Assembly: GCA_021613535.1 (NCBI GenBank)
Contig: CP075494.1
Location: 6,386,001 to 6,450,000, forward strand
Length of the DNA: 64,000 nucleotides
Source: Adineta vaga
Taxonomy: Eukaryota > Rotifera
Direction of reading: 5' to 3'
Below the pieces are notes generated by a model, which saw only the letters and a program-made list of their open reading frames with translations, was not told where the DNA came from and searched no databases. The translations under genes and the position numbers were made by a program. How positions within the stretch are numbered: the first letter of the stretch is position 1; each line of letters begins with the position of its first letter. Below, one piece after another: positions 1 to 12,296 of the stretch.

Positions 1-335
1 GCCATTTTCATCATTTGTTTCTTCGCTATTTGTATTAACATCGAAGAGATAAGAGAGATCTTCATCATCATATATTGAGCGGCCAATACGTGGAAATTTT
101 GTTGTACGAATAAAACGATCATAAATTGAAGGAAGACTTAAATCCGATGGTTGATCAATAAGATTATTTCTTACTTCATTTGACTCAACAACATAAGCGC
201 ACTGGAAACAAAGAATATTTTCAGTCTATTAGAAACAGTGCTTCGAAATTTACTTACCGATGATTTCAAGAAGATTATCATGACAATATAGCAGCAAGAA
301 AGGATAATTGTTGATGATAACGATGGAATGAACAT
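1..335 (-). CDS. Secreted peptide precursor with a PRX-amide-like site (3' end outside window)
   Basis: Two exons are visible: 335-258 (ATG at 335) and 201 running off the left edge. They are joined by a phase-0 intron with GTAAGT and CAG borders. Exon 1 encodes 26 residues dominated by hydrophobic and small residues (MFIPSLSSTIILSCCYIVMI...), which reads as a signal peptide. Exon 2 is acidic and Asn/Ser-rich. It contains TTKFPRIGR near residue 60, so cleavage after the flanking Arg and use of the Gly as amide donor would give a peptide ending in FPRI-amide. That ending resembles the FPRV-amide and FPRM-amide ends of CAPA/periviscerokinin and small cardioactive peptides in the PRX-amide (neuromedin U/pyrokinin) group. 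The flanking sites are single Arg rather than dibasic. The exon model is well supported; the neuropeptide identity is inference from one short motif. The stop codon is not in the window. Confidence 0.55.
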
Positions 336-3300
336 GATGATTAATTTTTAAAAAAGATTAAGAATTAATTTTATGATTTTATCTGTAAAAAAAAGTTAAC
401 GAATAGACAATGTATGTGTATAGTAATTTCTGCTGGTCTTTATATACATAAATAACTTTAAGTAGTTATGGAAATAAGATTTTCATAAAGAACAGTCAAA
501 AGTGTAGGAGGCACGAGAAACAATAGTCATATTGATGATGAAAAGACGGCGAAGAGAATGGAATCTTTGTTTCAGTTCGAGCAAATCATAGAAAGAACTG
601 TCTTGCAAATCGGAAAGACAATCGATCGAGTGCAAAGGCATTGTTGCAGAGGTCGGAAACGTTAGGCGGACACATTTTTTCTTAATCAACTCAATTTTGA
701 GGAAGTTCTGCTTGATGAATTATTGCGACTCTTGCCATTAATAAACCATCCCACACGATTTTCTTCTAAAATAAACACCTACCGAGAAGCTATTTAAAAA
801 AGAAACACGTCATACGGAAGTCCTTTAAGCGAATGATTTTTTCAAATAAATATTCAAAGCGAAGAAAAACAGAAGAGAAGAATGTTATATTTATTACGGG
901 TGGTATTTATTGAACTTAAAAAGAAATATGACAACAAAAATACAATTAAATATTGAATTGTTGTATTAGTACAATTCAGTTGTCGTCATCATGATTTCTT
1001 CTGATGATCAATCGATCTACCACACAATTTGAATTCGTGTAATTGTTGATAATATAAATTCATTTCCTTCCGATTATATAGCCTACGGATGGTGTGATTT
1101 CATTTGAAATATAGTACTATTAATTATGTTATAAACAAATCAAATTATAGAATTAAAGGAATGTCAATTTCAATCTGATATAGTATCATAATTCTTCCAA
1201 TGAGTCTGAAGAAAGAGACATTTTTTGTATTTTAAGTACGCTTGGTCTCTAATTGAAATGATATTCTCATCACATATAATTCTCGTTTCAAAAACAAAGT
1301 GATCAAAACAACAAATCTATCAAGTCATTCATAGTTATTGTCATACTTCAAAAACGAATAACTAGTATAGATGTACGTCAGTCAATACTAACTAAAACGT
1401 TTGTCAACACTACATAAATTGTGTACCAAACTTGTTTATCATTTCTTCATGTGAACAAAACTATTTGCAATTTCTTGCTTGAATATCCATTATCATCTTT
1501 TCTTTCTATTAACCCACACATATAATTTGGGCATCAAAATTTCAAGATTCTTTTAATAGTATACGTCAAAGACAATCGTATAGACTATTTTCAAATCTAA
1601 TTCTTTTTCATAACAAAAAATGTAACTATAAATTAATGCTCACATTTATCTGTAAACAATCTCAGTGACAATGTAACATCAGTTTTGCTATGATGTTGGT
1701 TAAAAGTACGTCATCAACTGAGAAAGAAAATGTTAAGCTATCTGTAACTTTAACATGAAGAGCAAATTCTAAGAGAGTTACGTTATTATCTTCGTTTTAT
1801 CTACTCGTAAAAGAATCAATGAGAACTAAGTGTTTCTATTTCAATATGTTTGACAAACTGTTCGGTATGATAATTAATTTTGCAGAAGTACAACGAATAT
1901 ACAAATCAATCACGAAAATAATCAGTAATTGAAAACTATTCAACATAGTATTATTACACAAAAAATAATGGGAAATGTATGTAAGTTGTCAGTGTACCAT
2001 CCTTAAGACTTCGGCGTTTCGAATTTTCTGAATTTTGTCGATAACGAATAGTTGATGTTAATAATATGAATTACCGGGAAATAATTAATTGTTTCTTTGA
2101 CAGCAACTTTACTTCAAGAATTGTTTTCTCTTATAAAAAAAAACTATCCAGTTAAAACCGCACTACTTTCTCATGCCTCTAAAGTATAGGATTTTATAAT
2201 GTAAATCGGACAGCTATTGACTTAACTTTAAGGTGTTTCATTGCTCGTGAAAGTATACTTGATTTAGTTCAATATAATAAAGGTCAAAAGCTATGGCAAT
2301 GTTTATTTCAACCTCAATCTATTTGATATCGTGCATTCGACTGGTTTATATGAGCCAGTGGTAGAGAAAACAAGGATTCGAGCTGCCTGATATGATACGA
2401 TTTGAAACATTTCCGATAACTTATATTGACTTCACTAATAGAAGATATCAAATCTTCGAGTCATTAGCTGTAAAATTAAAGCGCAGAAGTTAAGTGATCA
2501 TACATTGTCGTATACTAACGAGGTGCATGTCTTGCTTGATATTCTCTCTTCGCAAGACTATAATTTTGAAAGTAATCTTTTCAAGTATGTCACGTTTATT
2601 GATGAGAAAGAGTTCGGTAACTATAGCGATCAATTCAAGTACACAATTGAGTGAAATATATTACTTAAATTTACAAGTATCTAAAAGAATCAGGAGAATC
2701 GCTGAATACAAATCATATTGTTGATCACAATGTATTTGTAAATCTCAATTTCTTCGATGAATACGCTTTTTACAATAAAGATAATTGATGAATCGTTCTT
2801 GTTGTCTTGCGTGCTTATGACAAAAGAATCTTGTTGATTATGCAATTTAGATTGTTGAAGACATGCAGTTTTGATCGACGATGATTATGAGAATAAGAAG
2901 ATGTCTAGAGTATCTGATTAATTCAATGTCGTTTTTCAAATTGACGTTTGTCGTTTTTTTTTAGAAATAAAAATCATTGTTCTTCGATTTATCAACTATC
3001 ACAAAAGTAGAGATTCTTCGGACGCCATATTCTCTTGTTCATTTTTATCCATTAGGTTAGTATATTTTCAGCTGAAATCTTTCTTTTTCCATAAGATAAT
3101 CAATATCATACACCTGCTGTCATTAGAAATGTCAATAAAAATAATTATTTCTTGTTGTGGCCTGATTTTATCTGTATATTGTTTCGGACATAGATATTTA
3201 AGATATTATAGTGTACAAGAAATCATATTTTGGAAGCCAAACCTACACCCATACCAAGTGTTCAGAGTTTTCAACAAGATTATCATAAAGCTCATAGCAA

Positions 3301-4104
3301 GAAGGACGTTATCATTGCTTGCACTTCTATTCAAACGGGAACTTAGTCATAATTTGATGACGAGTGGCTGCTATATACAGATTTAGAACTCCCTGGAGAA
3401 AGCATGTATGGCTTCCATGATAGAAGTAAGCGATATCTACTAACCCTTATAATGATTAATAATAATTTGTTAATTGAAATAATCTATTTTATAGATATAT
3501 TTCGTTGATTTATATTAAAAAATAATTATCTATTAGAACTATTAGCGACAGATGGATTCCATGTAAATTCTATTGGCTAATCTTTTTCAAACCAATGAAT
3601 AAAATCCGTTTTCTATATTACGCTATTTGTTTATTTCAATGGGGTTTATATTTTAGTATCCGATCTATAATATAAATTATGAATATTTCTGATAGTTATA
3701 ATTAATTTTTAGAGGAAAATTTTATCTTAAAGCATCACCTATGATCACCTTGTACTGTCATTCATTTCAGTTATTCGAAGGTCGTTTTCTTTTGTCAAGG
3801 TCTTTTGCCTTTACCATTGTCGATCTTTTTTTCGTATATGTGCCTATATACATATATGTATTCAACCGACCTTGACAATTAATTTTTTTTCATCATTTTA
3901 GATCATTTTCTATGATCTTCTAGAACGTATCGGTGAGTGATACACATTATGATTGAAAACAATCGACTTTCTTATCTTCAAATGCTATCTTAATATTACA
4001 CATATGTGTAAGTGAAAAATTGTATATAGTAAAGACAAATGAAGATGTTTTGTTCTTATAGAAAATAGTTTTCTTTTAATATTTGCAATGTTATTGTGGA
4101 CAAA
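336..4104. other. Intergenic stretch upstream of the peptide precursor and of the NR5A gene
   Basis: No intact gene was recognised. The sequence is AT-rich with stops in all frames, apart from the decayed coding remnant at 2365-3430. A 68-codon minus-strand frame at 483-689 shows no family resemblance and is probably untranslated leader or chance. Confidence 0.5.
2365..3430 (+). pseudogene. Decayed protein-coding remnant, family not recognised
   Basis: Several short plus-strand frames read like real protein but are broken. One frame from 2365 to 2490 (containing FELPDMIRFETFPITYIDF) is continued near 2475 in another frame. That second frame contains SYTNEVHVLLDILSSQDY and FKYVTFIDEKEFGNY and stops at 2652-2654. 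A third frame near 2670-2788 contains VFVNLNFFDEYAFYNKD. A fourth, from about 3212, contains KDVIIACTSIQTGT, then two stops, then FDDEWLLYTDLELPGESMYG. The residue composition is protein-like and there is no single start. Frameshifts and stops together suggest a degenerating gene. Alternatively it is a live multi-exon gene whose splice sites I failed to find; a GTAAGC follows at about 3427. Confidence 0.35.
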
Positions 4105-7100
4105 ATGAATGAATATGAAATTTTACGAAAAAATTCAATACAAAAAACTTATTCACCCGATTCAAATAATGATTTTGATGAAACAATCGATGATCGAAAT
4201 AGTTCAATGATGCTTGATAATAATAATGTTATAATGAAAACACCTCAATCTCTTGATGATCTTCTCGATGTTGATGATAATAACAATCAAAATGAGGAAG
4301 ATAAAGAAGAGAATGAATATGATAATCAGAACAATGATGACGATGATGAAGAAGATGATGATGATGATGATAACGACAATGATTCAACACATTTAAGCAT
4401 TGATCAGCTAAATCCAACACAACAAACAAAACAAAAGAAATCTATCGAGAAAAACGGTAAGATTTAATAGCTCGTTAAGTAATGAGTATGTGCGATTATG
4501 TAAACTCTATGAATGGAGATCATCTTTACGATGCTCAATGCCAACATAGACTCATTATTGTCTGTTCTTCTATATCTTTCTAAACATGTGGGCGTGTTAG
4601 ATAAGTTTTGTATCGATTAATCTCTTCCTCTTCATTGACCAATGACTGCACAATGTCTGTCTTATACATTTTCACTCAACTAGTTTTATTGAGTATGTCT
4701 GACCATATAGTTATAATGCCCTTCATATATAAGGTTATGCACATTACGATCGAACAATCGTCTAGTCACTAGACGATCTAGTGCCTGACCGATCACATTT
4801 ACATCAAGATTTTTTTGTCTTTCTATCACATTGACGACAGACGATGTTGCCTCGTTGATGGTCAGTCAGACGATGAAAAAAAAGGACAAATAAAATGACC
4901 TAGATCTACATAGACATATTCGGTCATTGTCCTTACAAAAGAAGAATTTCTTTGTACAAGCATGCATTGTTTCATCATCATATCAATCTAGATCATTTAT
5001 TGATTGCAATAGAATCAATTCAGTTTCTTTTTCTGTACGTAATCTTTGTATATACATATGAAGCAAAACGAGAAAGAGCGTACTTGCACCCGCAAAAGAG
5101 GGGGAGAGAGAGGAACAGAGTAAAAAAGAAATAAATAATGTAAAACGTTGATTTGTTCAGAAGCAAATAGTAGCAGAAGGCAAGGCATCGATGTAACTAT
5201 CACATCATTGCACATATATGTATGTATACATATACATATATATATATATATACCGCCAAAAAAAGAAAATAGCTCTCTTTCTTTCTTCTGAGCGAGCTAT
5301 AATTGCTTTTTTAACGGTGACGTTGATGCAAAGTGTGCGAGCGCTCTTACTAGCTTGCATATGTGCAGGCAGCTCATCTTTTTCTTCTTTCCGACAACGT
5401 CGTCGTTTTATGGTGAACATATACATATATATGTACGTGTACATACATGAAGAAAGGGATAGAATGTAAAAGAAGAAGAAGAAGAAGAAGAAAAAAAGAA
5501 AGAAATAAAATAAGGCGGCGAAACAATGGTTGTAGTTGGACGCATTGCGTTCTTTCGCTCTTTTTTCTCTCATATGCACTGCTGTAACTGCTGCAATATG
5601 TACATGGTCATCGGTTCATGGGCGTCATTGCGCGCGTACACACACACACATACATGCAAAAAAAAGAAGAAAGAAAGAAAAGAGAAAAAAAGAGAGAAAA
5701 AAGATGGTTGATAGTGGTAGTGCGGCGATGGTGTAAAGAAGAAAGAAAAAAAAAAGAATAGCGAAATCGTTCGCGCAACGCTCTCTACTACTGACAACGT
5801 CGACTACCATCATAACCGGCACACGTACGTTTACTACAATACATATGCTGCGTTGGTGTCGTTGGACGAGTAGAATCAGCAATACACTATCTCGGAGGAA
5901 AAATTGGATGCGCTGAGCATAGCGCACAAATGTTACGCAGCATTTATCCTTCGACAACGACCACTAACTGAGTACGAGAAAATTGAGAACGAGAGAGTAG
6001 TACAAAACTCCAATACACGCTGATTTTTAACCATTACACATTTGACCCCGATAACAAGAACCAAAAATCACTGCCTCACAGTTCGCACCCCGGATGGGTA
6101 AGTTGTTCAAATTTATCTTTATCTATGTATTCATTCGATTCGATTTTAAGTTTTTCATTCTGACCCAGTTTCTTTCTTTTTTTTCCTTTTGAAAATCTTG
6201 TCATTAAGCTAAAAAAAACGATGTCAGATTTCTTTCTTCATCTTATCATTATCATTATCATCATCGCCATCATCATCAGGTGTTCACATACACACTTGTC
6301 TTATGACTGCTGATGAGCATAATGTCCTTGTGATCACATTCTCGTTTAAGCGACTCAATGTCCTTGTCATTAGCCGTACTAGAGTCCGGACCGAGACTTG
6401 ACTCGACTTGTTCAAACGCAAAAATGGTTAATGAATGTGAGTATGTGCCTGTGTGCGACACATACATAAACCGAGAGAAGTGCACGAATGCTTTGTTTGT
6501 CCAAACGATTAACGATGTTGCGCAAGGCCAACATGCACAATTCGCTCGAATTTCAATCGTCATCATCATCATCATCATCAAATGACTGTTGGGATGAGGG
6601 TGGAGAAAAGGGGATGTTCATCGTGTACACGTTCGTGTTACGTCTTTACGACGTACAAAGAAAAGGAGAGAGAGAGAGAGAGAGAGAGAGGAAAAGAAAG
6701 CAGAAGCGTTTGTATACGAACGTAAAGCACAGAAATAGTAACGATGTTGCGTCTTTCTGTGTTCCCCACGCCCCTTCTCATCATCATCGACTTGTAGGAG
6801 TACGAGGATGTGTTGGGAAGTAGTTGTAGTTATTGTAGTAATAATAGTGATGGTAGTAGCGGGTGCACAGAACAAGAAGAAAAAAGGTCAAAGAAAAACG
6901 CGCGTTGAAAGCGGCTACGTCCAGCTTCGACGTGCGTGTGAACTCTCATGTCGCCGCCATTACCGTTGTTATATTTATAACAAAAGCATTCTTTTCTTTT
7001 TTTTTCTTTTTCTTCTTCTTCGTCGTTCTTTCTTACTTATTCCTGTTTCGTACCAATTTCCATTCATTCATTCATATGTGCACACAGCTGTTGACTTTAG

Positions 7101-9982
7101 TGGTTTACGCAATTTTTAACTGATGTTTAATTATTCTACCTCATCTATCTTTGATTTGTATGTATATGTGTAGCAAAAGTAATAATTTATTATTTAATGA
7201 ACTAATTTTTGTTATAAACAGAACAAAAAAAAGAAATCTTCAATAATGATATACAAAAGTACTTCTCTACGTGTGTGTATGTGTGTGTGTGTATGCATAT
7301 TAATAGTAAAGAGAAAAAATGTAAATTTTATTTGCATAAAAACAAACCGTTTAATGTGATCATTATAGGTCCAGGTGTCCTGGACGTTCCATCACCGGAC
7401 GTTGGGCTCGATGTAAAATTTGGTTTCAATGATCTATGTCCTGTATGTGGTGATAAAGTCAGTGGATTTCATTATGGTCTATTGACTTGTGAATCATGCA
7501 AAGGTAAGAATAAACAATGAAAAGAATCTCTTTTCACTCTAGCTAATAATAACATTTTTCATTAGGATTCTTTAAACGAACAGTACAAAATAAGAAGAAC
7601 TATCAATGTATTGACAAACAACAATGTCAAATCGATAAAACTCAACGTAAACGTTGTGCATTTTGTCGATTTAAAAAATGTTTACAAGTGGGGATGAAGT
7701 TAGAAGCTGTTCGAGAAAATCGTGTACGAGGTGGACGAAATAAATTTGGTCCATTATATCGTCGAAGTCGAGCATTACGTCAACAAATCATGCGACAACA
7801 TTTTGTCAGTATGGTAAAAGCTCAACAAAACATGATTCCGAATGGTAATGGAATGGATAATGGACAAGGATCATTAGATATAAGTGGAAATGGTATGCAA
7901 GTAAAATCTGAACCTGAACAACCAAATCTTCATCCATTTCAACATATGTATTCAAATCTACAAGCTACAACTAATATCAATCATCCATCACATTCACATC
8001 ATCCAAATACTCATCCATCACATCATCAACATCATTATCAACAACAAAAATCATCGACATTTTCTGGTGTTTATCCAGATTTTTTCAATCCAAATTCAGC
8101 AATTACGAATAATACACGTTTACAACAACCATTTCAATTGAATCCATTTGATTCATATTATAAAAATTCTTCAGCATCATCAACAGCATATGGTCATTCC
8201 CCTCCTTCCTTACTTTTACCATCCAATAGCAACAGTAATCCAGCCTCAGGTTCATCCAATTCAAGTTCATCACCTGTCGGTCAAATCTCATCGAAATTAC
8301 TTGACTATCAAATCTCATCACCATCAACAACTGGCACAACGACAACTGTCAGTACAGCTAATTCAACATCACATACATCTTCAATTCTAAGTACATTAAC
8401 TATGCAACAACAATCAATGACCACCAATGATTCAATGCATACAGATACCAATAATGGCATATCATCAATCTATTTTTATAATAATCAATATTTAGCACCG
8501 AGTTATGATATTAATGATACAAATAATATCCCTGAAACATTAACGAAATTAATTGAATCAGATCAAGCTTATCGAGTAAGAACTATAATAAACACTGAGA
8601 CACAGAGAGAGAAACCATATACTAAAACTTTTCTTTGTACTTTTTTCTTGTAGTGTACGGAAGTACGTTATATTGAAGATATTCAACAGATTCATATTGA
8701 TTTAAATCGTGACGATGGTGATATACTAGTGGTCTGTTCATTATTAGACAAACTATGTTTTCTAATGGTTGATTGGGTATGTTAAAACAATGAAAAACTG
8801 TTCATATATATATATATTGATGTTTTTTTTCTTTTTCTAGGCTCGACAATCATTATATTTCAAAGATATTCAGGTAGATTAAATTATGAAATGTACATCT
8901 GTATCATTTATTTTTCTTTCAAGATTGATAATCAGATAAAATTATTAAAAGCAGCATGGATTGAAATCTTAATTATTGATCTTATTTGGAAACAATGTCA
9001 ACAACCAAAAGAAACATGTGTAAATTGTATCGTTAGTGTATGTAGAATATTCTCTTTTGTCTTCTTTTCTTGATAATAATTTTGATTCAATTGAATAGGC
9101 TAATGGACAATTATTAAATATCAATTTAATTCAAAATCCTGCTGTTAAAAAACTAGCGGAAAGATATCTGCAATGTGTTAATGATTTTCGTCAACTACAG
9201 TGGCAAGTATGTAACATTTTTCTTTTCTTTTCTTATACTTCGTTGAAATCTATCGGTCGATATACATTTATATATTTTAGTATCCAGAATATCTTGCACT
9301 CAAATATCTTGTTCTATTCGATCCAGGTAAAAATTTTCATTTGAATTTTTTCATGCGTCACCTTTGAACACGAGCGTACCTTTTGTCAATAAAAGTAACT
9401 TTTAGGTTACATCTGATGATATGATAGATAATTGAAGGACTAAGGCGTACACCGTTTCTTTTTTTAGTCAGGGTCTTCATATTAATTAGTTCAGGTTATT
9501 TGATGCTTGTCAGTTTCATTACTTGCAAAAATCAAAAAGTCACTATGTGTGAAATCTCGATACGATCAATAAAAAGGCGTACAAAGTCGATGGAAATCTT
9601 TTGAAGAAAAAAAAACTTATTTTGTTTGGTAGATAATACAATTAATTCGATTCTATTTTTCTCGTTAGATGTTCAAGGTGTAACGGAATCAAGTTTAATT
9701 GAAGAAGTTCAAGAGAAAATAACAAATGCATTAGGTGAATACACGACCGATCATAATAATCCATCAACATCAAATTCAACAAATCGCTCTCCATCACAAC
9801 AACAAGCACCAACAAATGAACAAGAAAAGTTCGCTTGTATTCTCTTAAAATTGCCCGATGTACGTTTGATTGGCAATGATTTAAAGAAATTCTTACAATT
9901 AATTGATCGTAAACATAATGGCAAACTTCTTGATGGTTGTCTACTTGGCGAAATGCTCAATGGTTTACAATCGAATAATTAA
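4105..9982 (+). CDS. NR5A: NR5A / FTZ-F1-type nuclear receptor
   Basis: Exons: 4105-4456, 7369-7503, 7566-8575, 8654-8776, 8841-8873, 8924-9037, 9099-9206, 9281-9326, 9669-9982. Together they give 744 residues in frame. Exon 1 is Asn/Asp/Glu-rich with a long acidic run. Exons 2-3 carry the C4 zinc-finger DNA-binding domain: first finger with [14 protein letters not shown] and P-box CESCKG, then the second finger. It is followed by the FTZ-F1 box ([20 protein letters not shown]), diagnostic for NR5 receptors that bind as monomers. A long His/Gln/Ser/Asn-rich hinge follows, then a ligand-binding domain in small exons. The protein ends with an AF-2-like helix LLGEML. Exon 1 ends in phase 1, matching exon 2, although 2.9 kb of intron lies between. 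The start is the first ATG in frame at 4105. Family assignment is firm. Confidence 0.93.
4757..4777. promoter_or_regulatory. Perfect 10-bp-arm palindrome in the NR5A first intron
   Basis: ATCGTCTAGT, one C, then ACTAGACGAT form an inverted repeat with perfect 10-base arms and a one-base centre. It lies 300 bases into the first intron of the receptor gene. It could be a dimeric protein-binding site; no function is shown. Confidence 0.3.
5231..6690. repeat. Cluster of simple repeats and purine/pyrimidine tracts in the NR5A first intron
   Basis: Includes (TA)n at about 5231-5252, (GAA)n at about 5470-5490, (CA)n at about 5638-5650, repeated ATC/CAT triplets near 6245-6280 and 6560-6580, and (AG)n at 6666-6690. 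The many overlapping low-complexity reading frames here are products of these tracts. Confidence 0.8.
6094..6097 (+). other. NR5A: Candidate alternative first coding exon of the NR5A gene
   Basis: ATG at 6094-6096 plus one G is followed directly by GTAAGT. This phase-1 donor matches the acceptor at 7369, so splicing would give a protein starting M-G-P-G-V-L and running 628 residues, without the acidic N-terminus. NR5 genes elsewhere use alternative promoters and first exons, so this is plausible. The evidence is only a start codon and a good donor in the right phase. Confidence 0.35.
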
Positions 9983-11077
9983 AATTCTATATTACTTAAT
10001 CATTACACACGTGTGTGTTTTCTTCTTCTACGTTTTCTTTCTTTTATCACTCAGGTCCAAAATTTCTTCTCTAATTCTCTTTATTCATTCATTTTTGTTT
10101 AGAGAGATATTTGTACAGTCTTTTTATTTGTTGTTTCAAACATCAATTCTTTCCTTCTTTTTCCTCAGTCACTTGAAAATAACAGTGTGCGAAAGCAAAT
10201 AGGTATAATAACTATATTGAGAGAAAAACAGTGACATATATTGCTATCTCCTTGCATCCTTTGTTTTAATCAGAGAGTTGTACCATTTTCCTCTCTTTTT
10301 TCTTTCTCTTTCTCTTTTTCTTCTTTTATTGCCTTTCGTTTTTTTTGCTGCTACTTTGCATTATTCTTTTAAAATTTTACTAGTTGTTTGCTTCGTTTTC
10401 TTTTTTTCGTTTTTTTTTCTGACCGACTAATTGATCGACGACTCTATAAAACAGGCAGATGTTTGGCGAAATTCACGATATTTGTTGTGTTTTTTTTTTC
10501 TTTTTCGATAAAAGAAATAAGGAGTTACATATTTAATATATATACATACCTATAAATATTGATTATCGCCTATGCAGTGCGTGTGTGTGTGTGTTTATGG
10601 ACAACCAGGTCGCCTCTGTTTCTCTTTCTCTTGCTTTCTCAGGGATAAACAAGTAAAATTATCATCTGTCCGTTATTCGTTTTTCGAATACGATCTCGAA
10701 TCAATGAGAGCCTGGTCTGATGTTATTCATTTATTAAACTTATTCTTGTGAACACCACGTGTATTGTCACTACTTGTGTGTGTATACAAAATATTTTTCT
10801 GTGTGTGCGCGTTTGTTTTTCTTTTGAAAGAATAAAAAAAAAAGAAACATATATGATGAAAATTATAAACATATGTCCGGTTTGAGTTTTTCAATGCATA
10901 GAAGTGTAACATCATTCTAAAATGTAGATGAATTCAAAGTGTATCTGTAATAATTTCTTTTTAATCTTTGTAAACATATGTACTTAGAATTGAATACTCG
11001 ATCTGACAACAATTTCCTAGAGATTTATTCAACGTGTGACAAATAGATTTTTTTTATCTTATTTCCTCATTAGTTCA
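9983..11077. other. Convergent 3' flank between the NR5A and KChIP genes
   Basis: T-rich, with poly-pyrimidine runs and a short GT repeat near 10581. It probably holds both 3' untranslated regions. No coding signal was seen. Confidence 0.6.
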
Positions 11078-12296
11078 TTAACAAACCTGTAAACAATATT
11101 GCACGAAATCTTCTTTATGTACGAGACCATTCCTATGAATATCCCATTTCTAAAATGAACCAGACATTAATGAATAATAAGAAAACTATTAAACAAACAT
11201 GAAATAATTGATTCGTTCGTTCTTCAATCGCATTTGTCAGCGGTGCATAATTAAGTTTACAAACTGGAGCAATAAGTTGGAATACTGCTGCAACTAATTG
11301 AAGTAATTCCTAATCAAATAAGAAGATTTGTTTTTCTTTTGAAAAAGAAAAAGAATTTGATTTTATACAAACCACTCGAGTTATTTTACCATCTTTATTT
11401 AAATCATAGAGATCAAATATCCAGCCTAGACGTTCTTCAATAGATCCATGCATTAATATAGAAAAGACTGTAATTAAATCTTCAAATTGAATCATTCCCG
11501 TATTTGATCGATCGATATTTCGAAAGAGAAATATTGAATAACGATAACATTCTTAAATAATAAGAAAAATCTGTTTATATTTTTAATGAACAGAGGAAGA
11601 AGAAAACAGACCACCAGTTGGAAATAATGTCGCAAAGATTGAAGCAAAATGTTCTTTACTAACTTGACCGGATGGACTATCCTAAAGATAGATGGAAAAA
11701 AAACCTTCGAATTAATTGAGAAAATGTGTAAATTTACTTGTTTAAACGTTCGATAAAGATGACGAATTTGTTCTTTGGAAAATTTTGTTTTTTTCATTAA
11801 TTCTGCAATCGAACAAGTCGGTCTTGAAATGGGTGAAGTAGCTGTAGCATTTTCTAAATATAAATGACAATCTCAATTCTAACTGATATTTTTGATTATT
11901 AAAAAAATAAATCAAAGACTTTCTTCTTCTTTTACTTGGTGTTGCTTTCTTAAAACTTATATTCAGTCGGCGTGTTTTATTCAATACTTGAATTGATGTT
12001 TCAACGGCTTGCCACATCTGTTACTTTTCTTTTGATTAATAATAATAATGTTTATGTATATGTCTAGATTTATCAATCAAGAAAAAACAAAAAAAAAAGA
12101 AGAAGAAGAACTGATTTGGATAATCAGAATGCCTTTTGGATGTTTGTAACTAATAAAGAAAATGAAAACAAAAAGCTTCTCTCTTGAGTAATTAATATGC
12201 AACAAGATCAGTTCGAATTCATCTCTTACCCTTGTCTATTTTATAATTGTCATTATTTCCACCATTACCACCACCAGCAGATCGAACGACATTCAT
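11078..12296 (-). CDS. KChIP/calsenilin-like EF-hand calcium sensor
   Basis: Core exons, in minus order: 11853-11738, 11681-11612, 11551-11373, 11309-11199, 11149-11078. Two alternative first exons, 12296-12230 and 12017-11936, both end in phase 1 and fit the same acceptor, giving proteins of 204 or 209 residues. The layout follows the neuronal calcium sensor family: HLYRTFKQDSPSGQVSKEHF (degenerate hand 1), LFRNIDRSNTGMIQFED (hand 2), IFDLYDLNKDGKITRVELLQ (hand 3, canonical with Glu at position 12), and WDIHRNGLVHKEDF (hand 4, Asp at position 12). The order and the linker FPTGECYRYSIFLF match KChIPs best. KChIPs bind the N-terminus of Kv4 potassium channels and tune A-type currents. There is no N-terminal Met-Gly myristoylation site in either form. 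The Kv4 role is inferred from family membership. Confidence 0.85.

Noticed and set aside
483-689. 68-codon minus-strand open frame
   Set aside because: No signal peptide or domain, no matching splice partners; it lies upstream of the peptide precursor and is more likely leader or chance.
4229-4429. His-rich minus-strand frame
   Set aside because: Antisense shadow of the acidic Asp/Asn-rich NR5A exon 1.
5205-5957. Several overlapping frames rich in Lys/Glu or Phe/Leu/Ser
   Set aside because: Translations of simple repeats and polypurine/polypyrimidine tracts in the receptor's first intron.
6276-7123. Frames with Met, Ser or Ile homopolymers
   Set aside because: Products of CAT/ATC triplet and AG repeats; no splice-compatible exon structure.
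8103-8390. Open frames on both strands within the receptor hinge
   Set aside because: Shadows of the Gln/His/Ser-rich exon in other frames.
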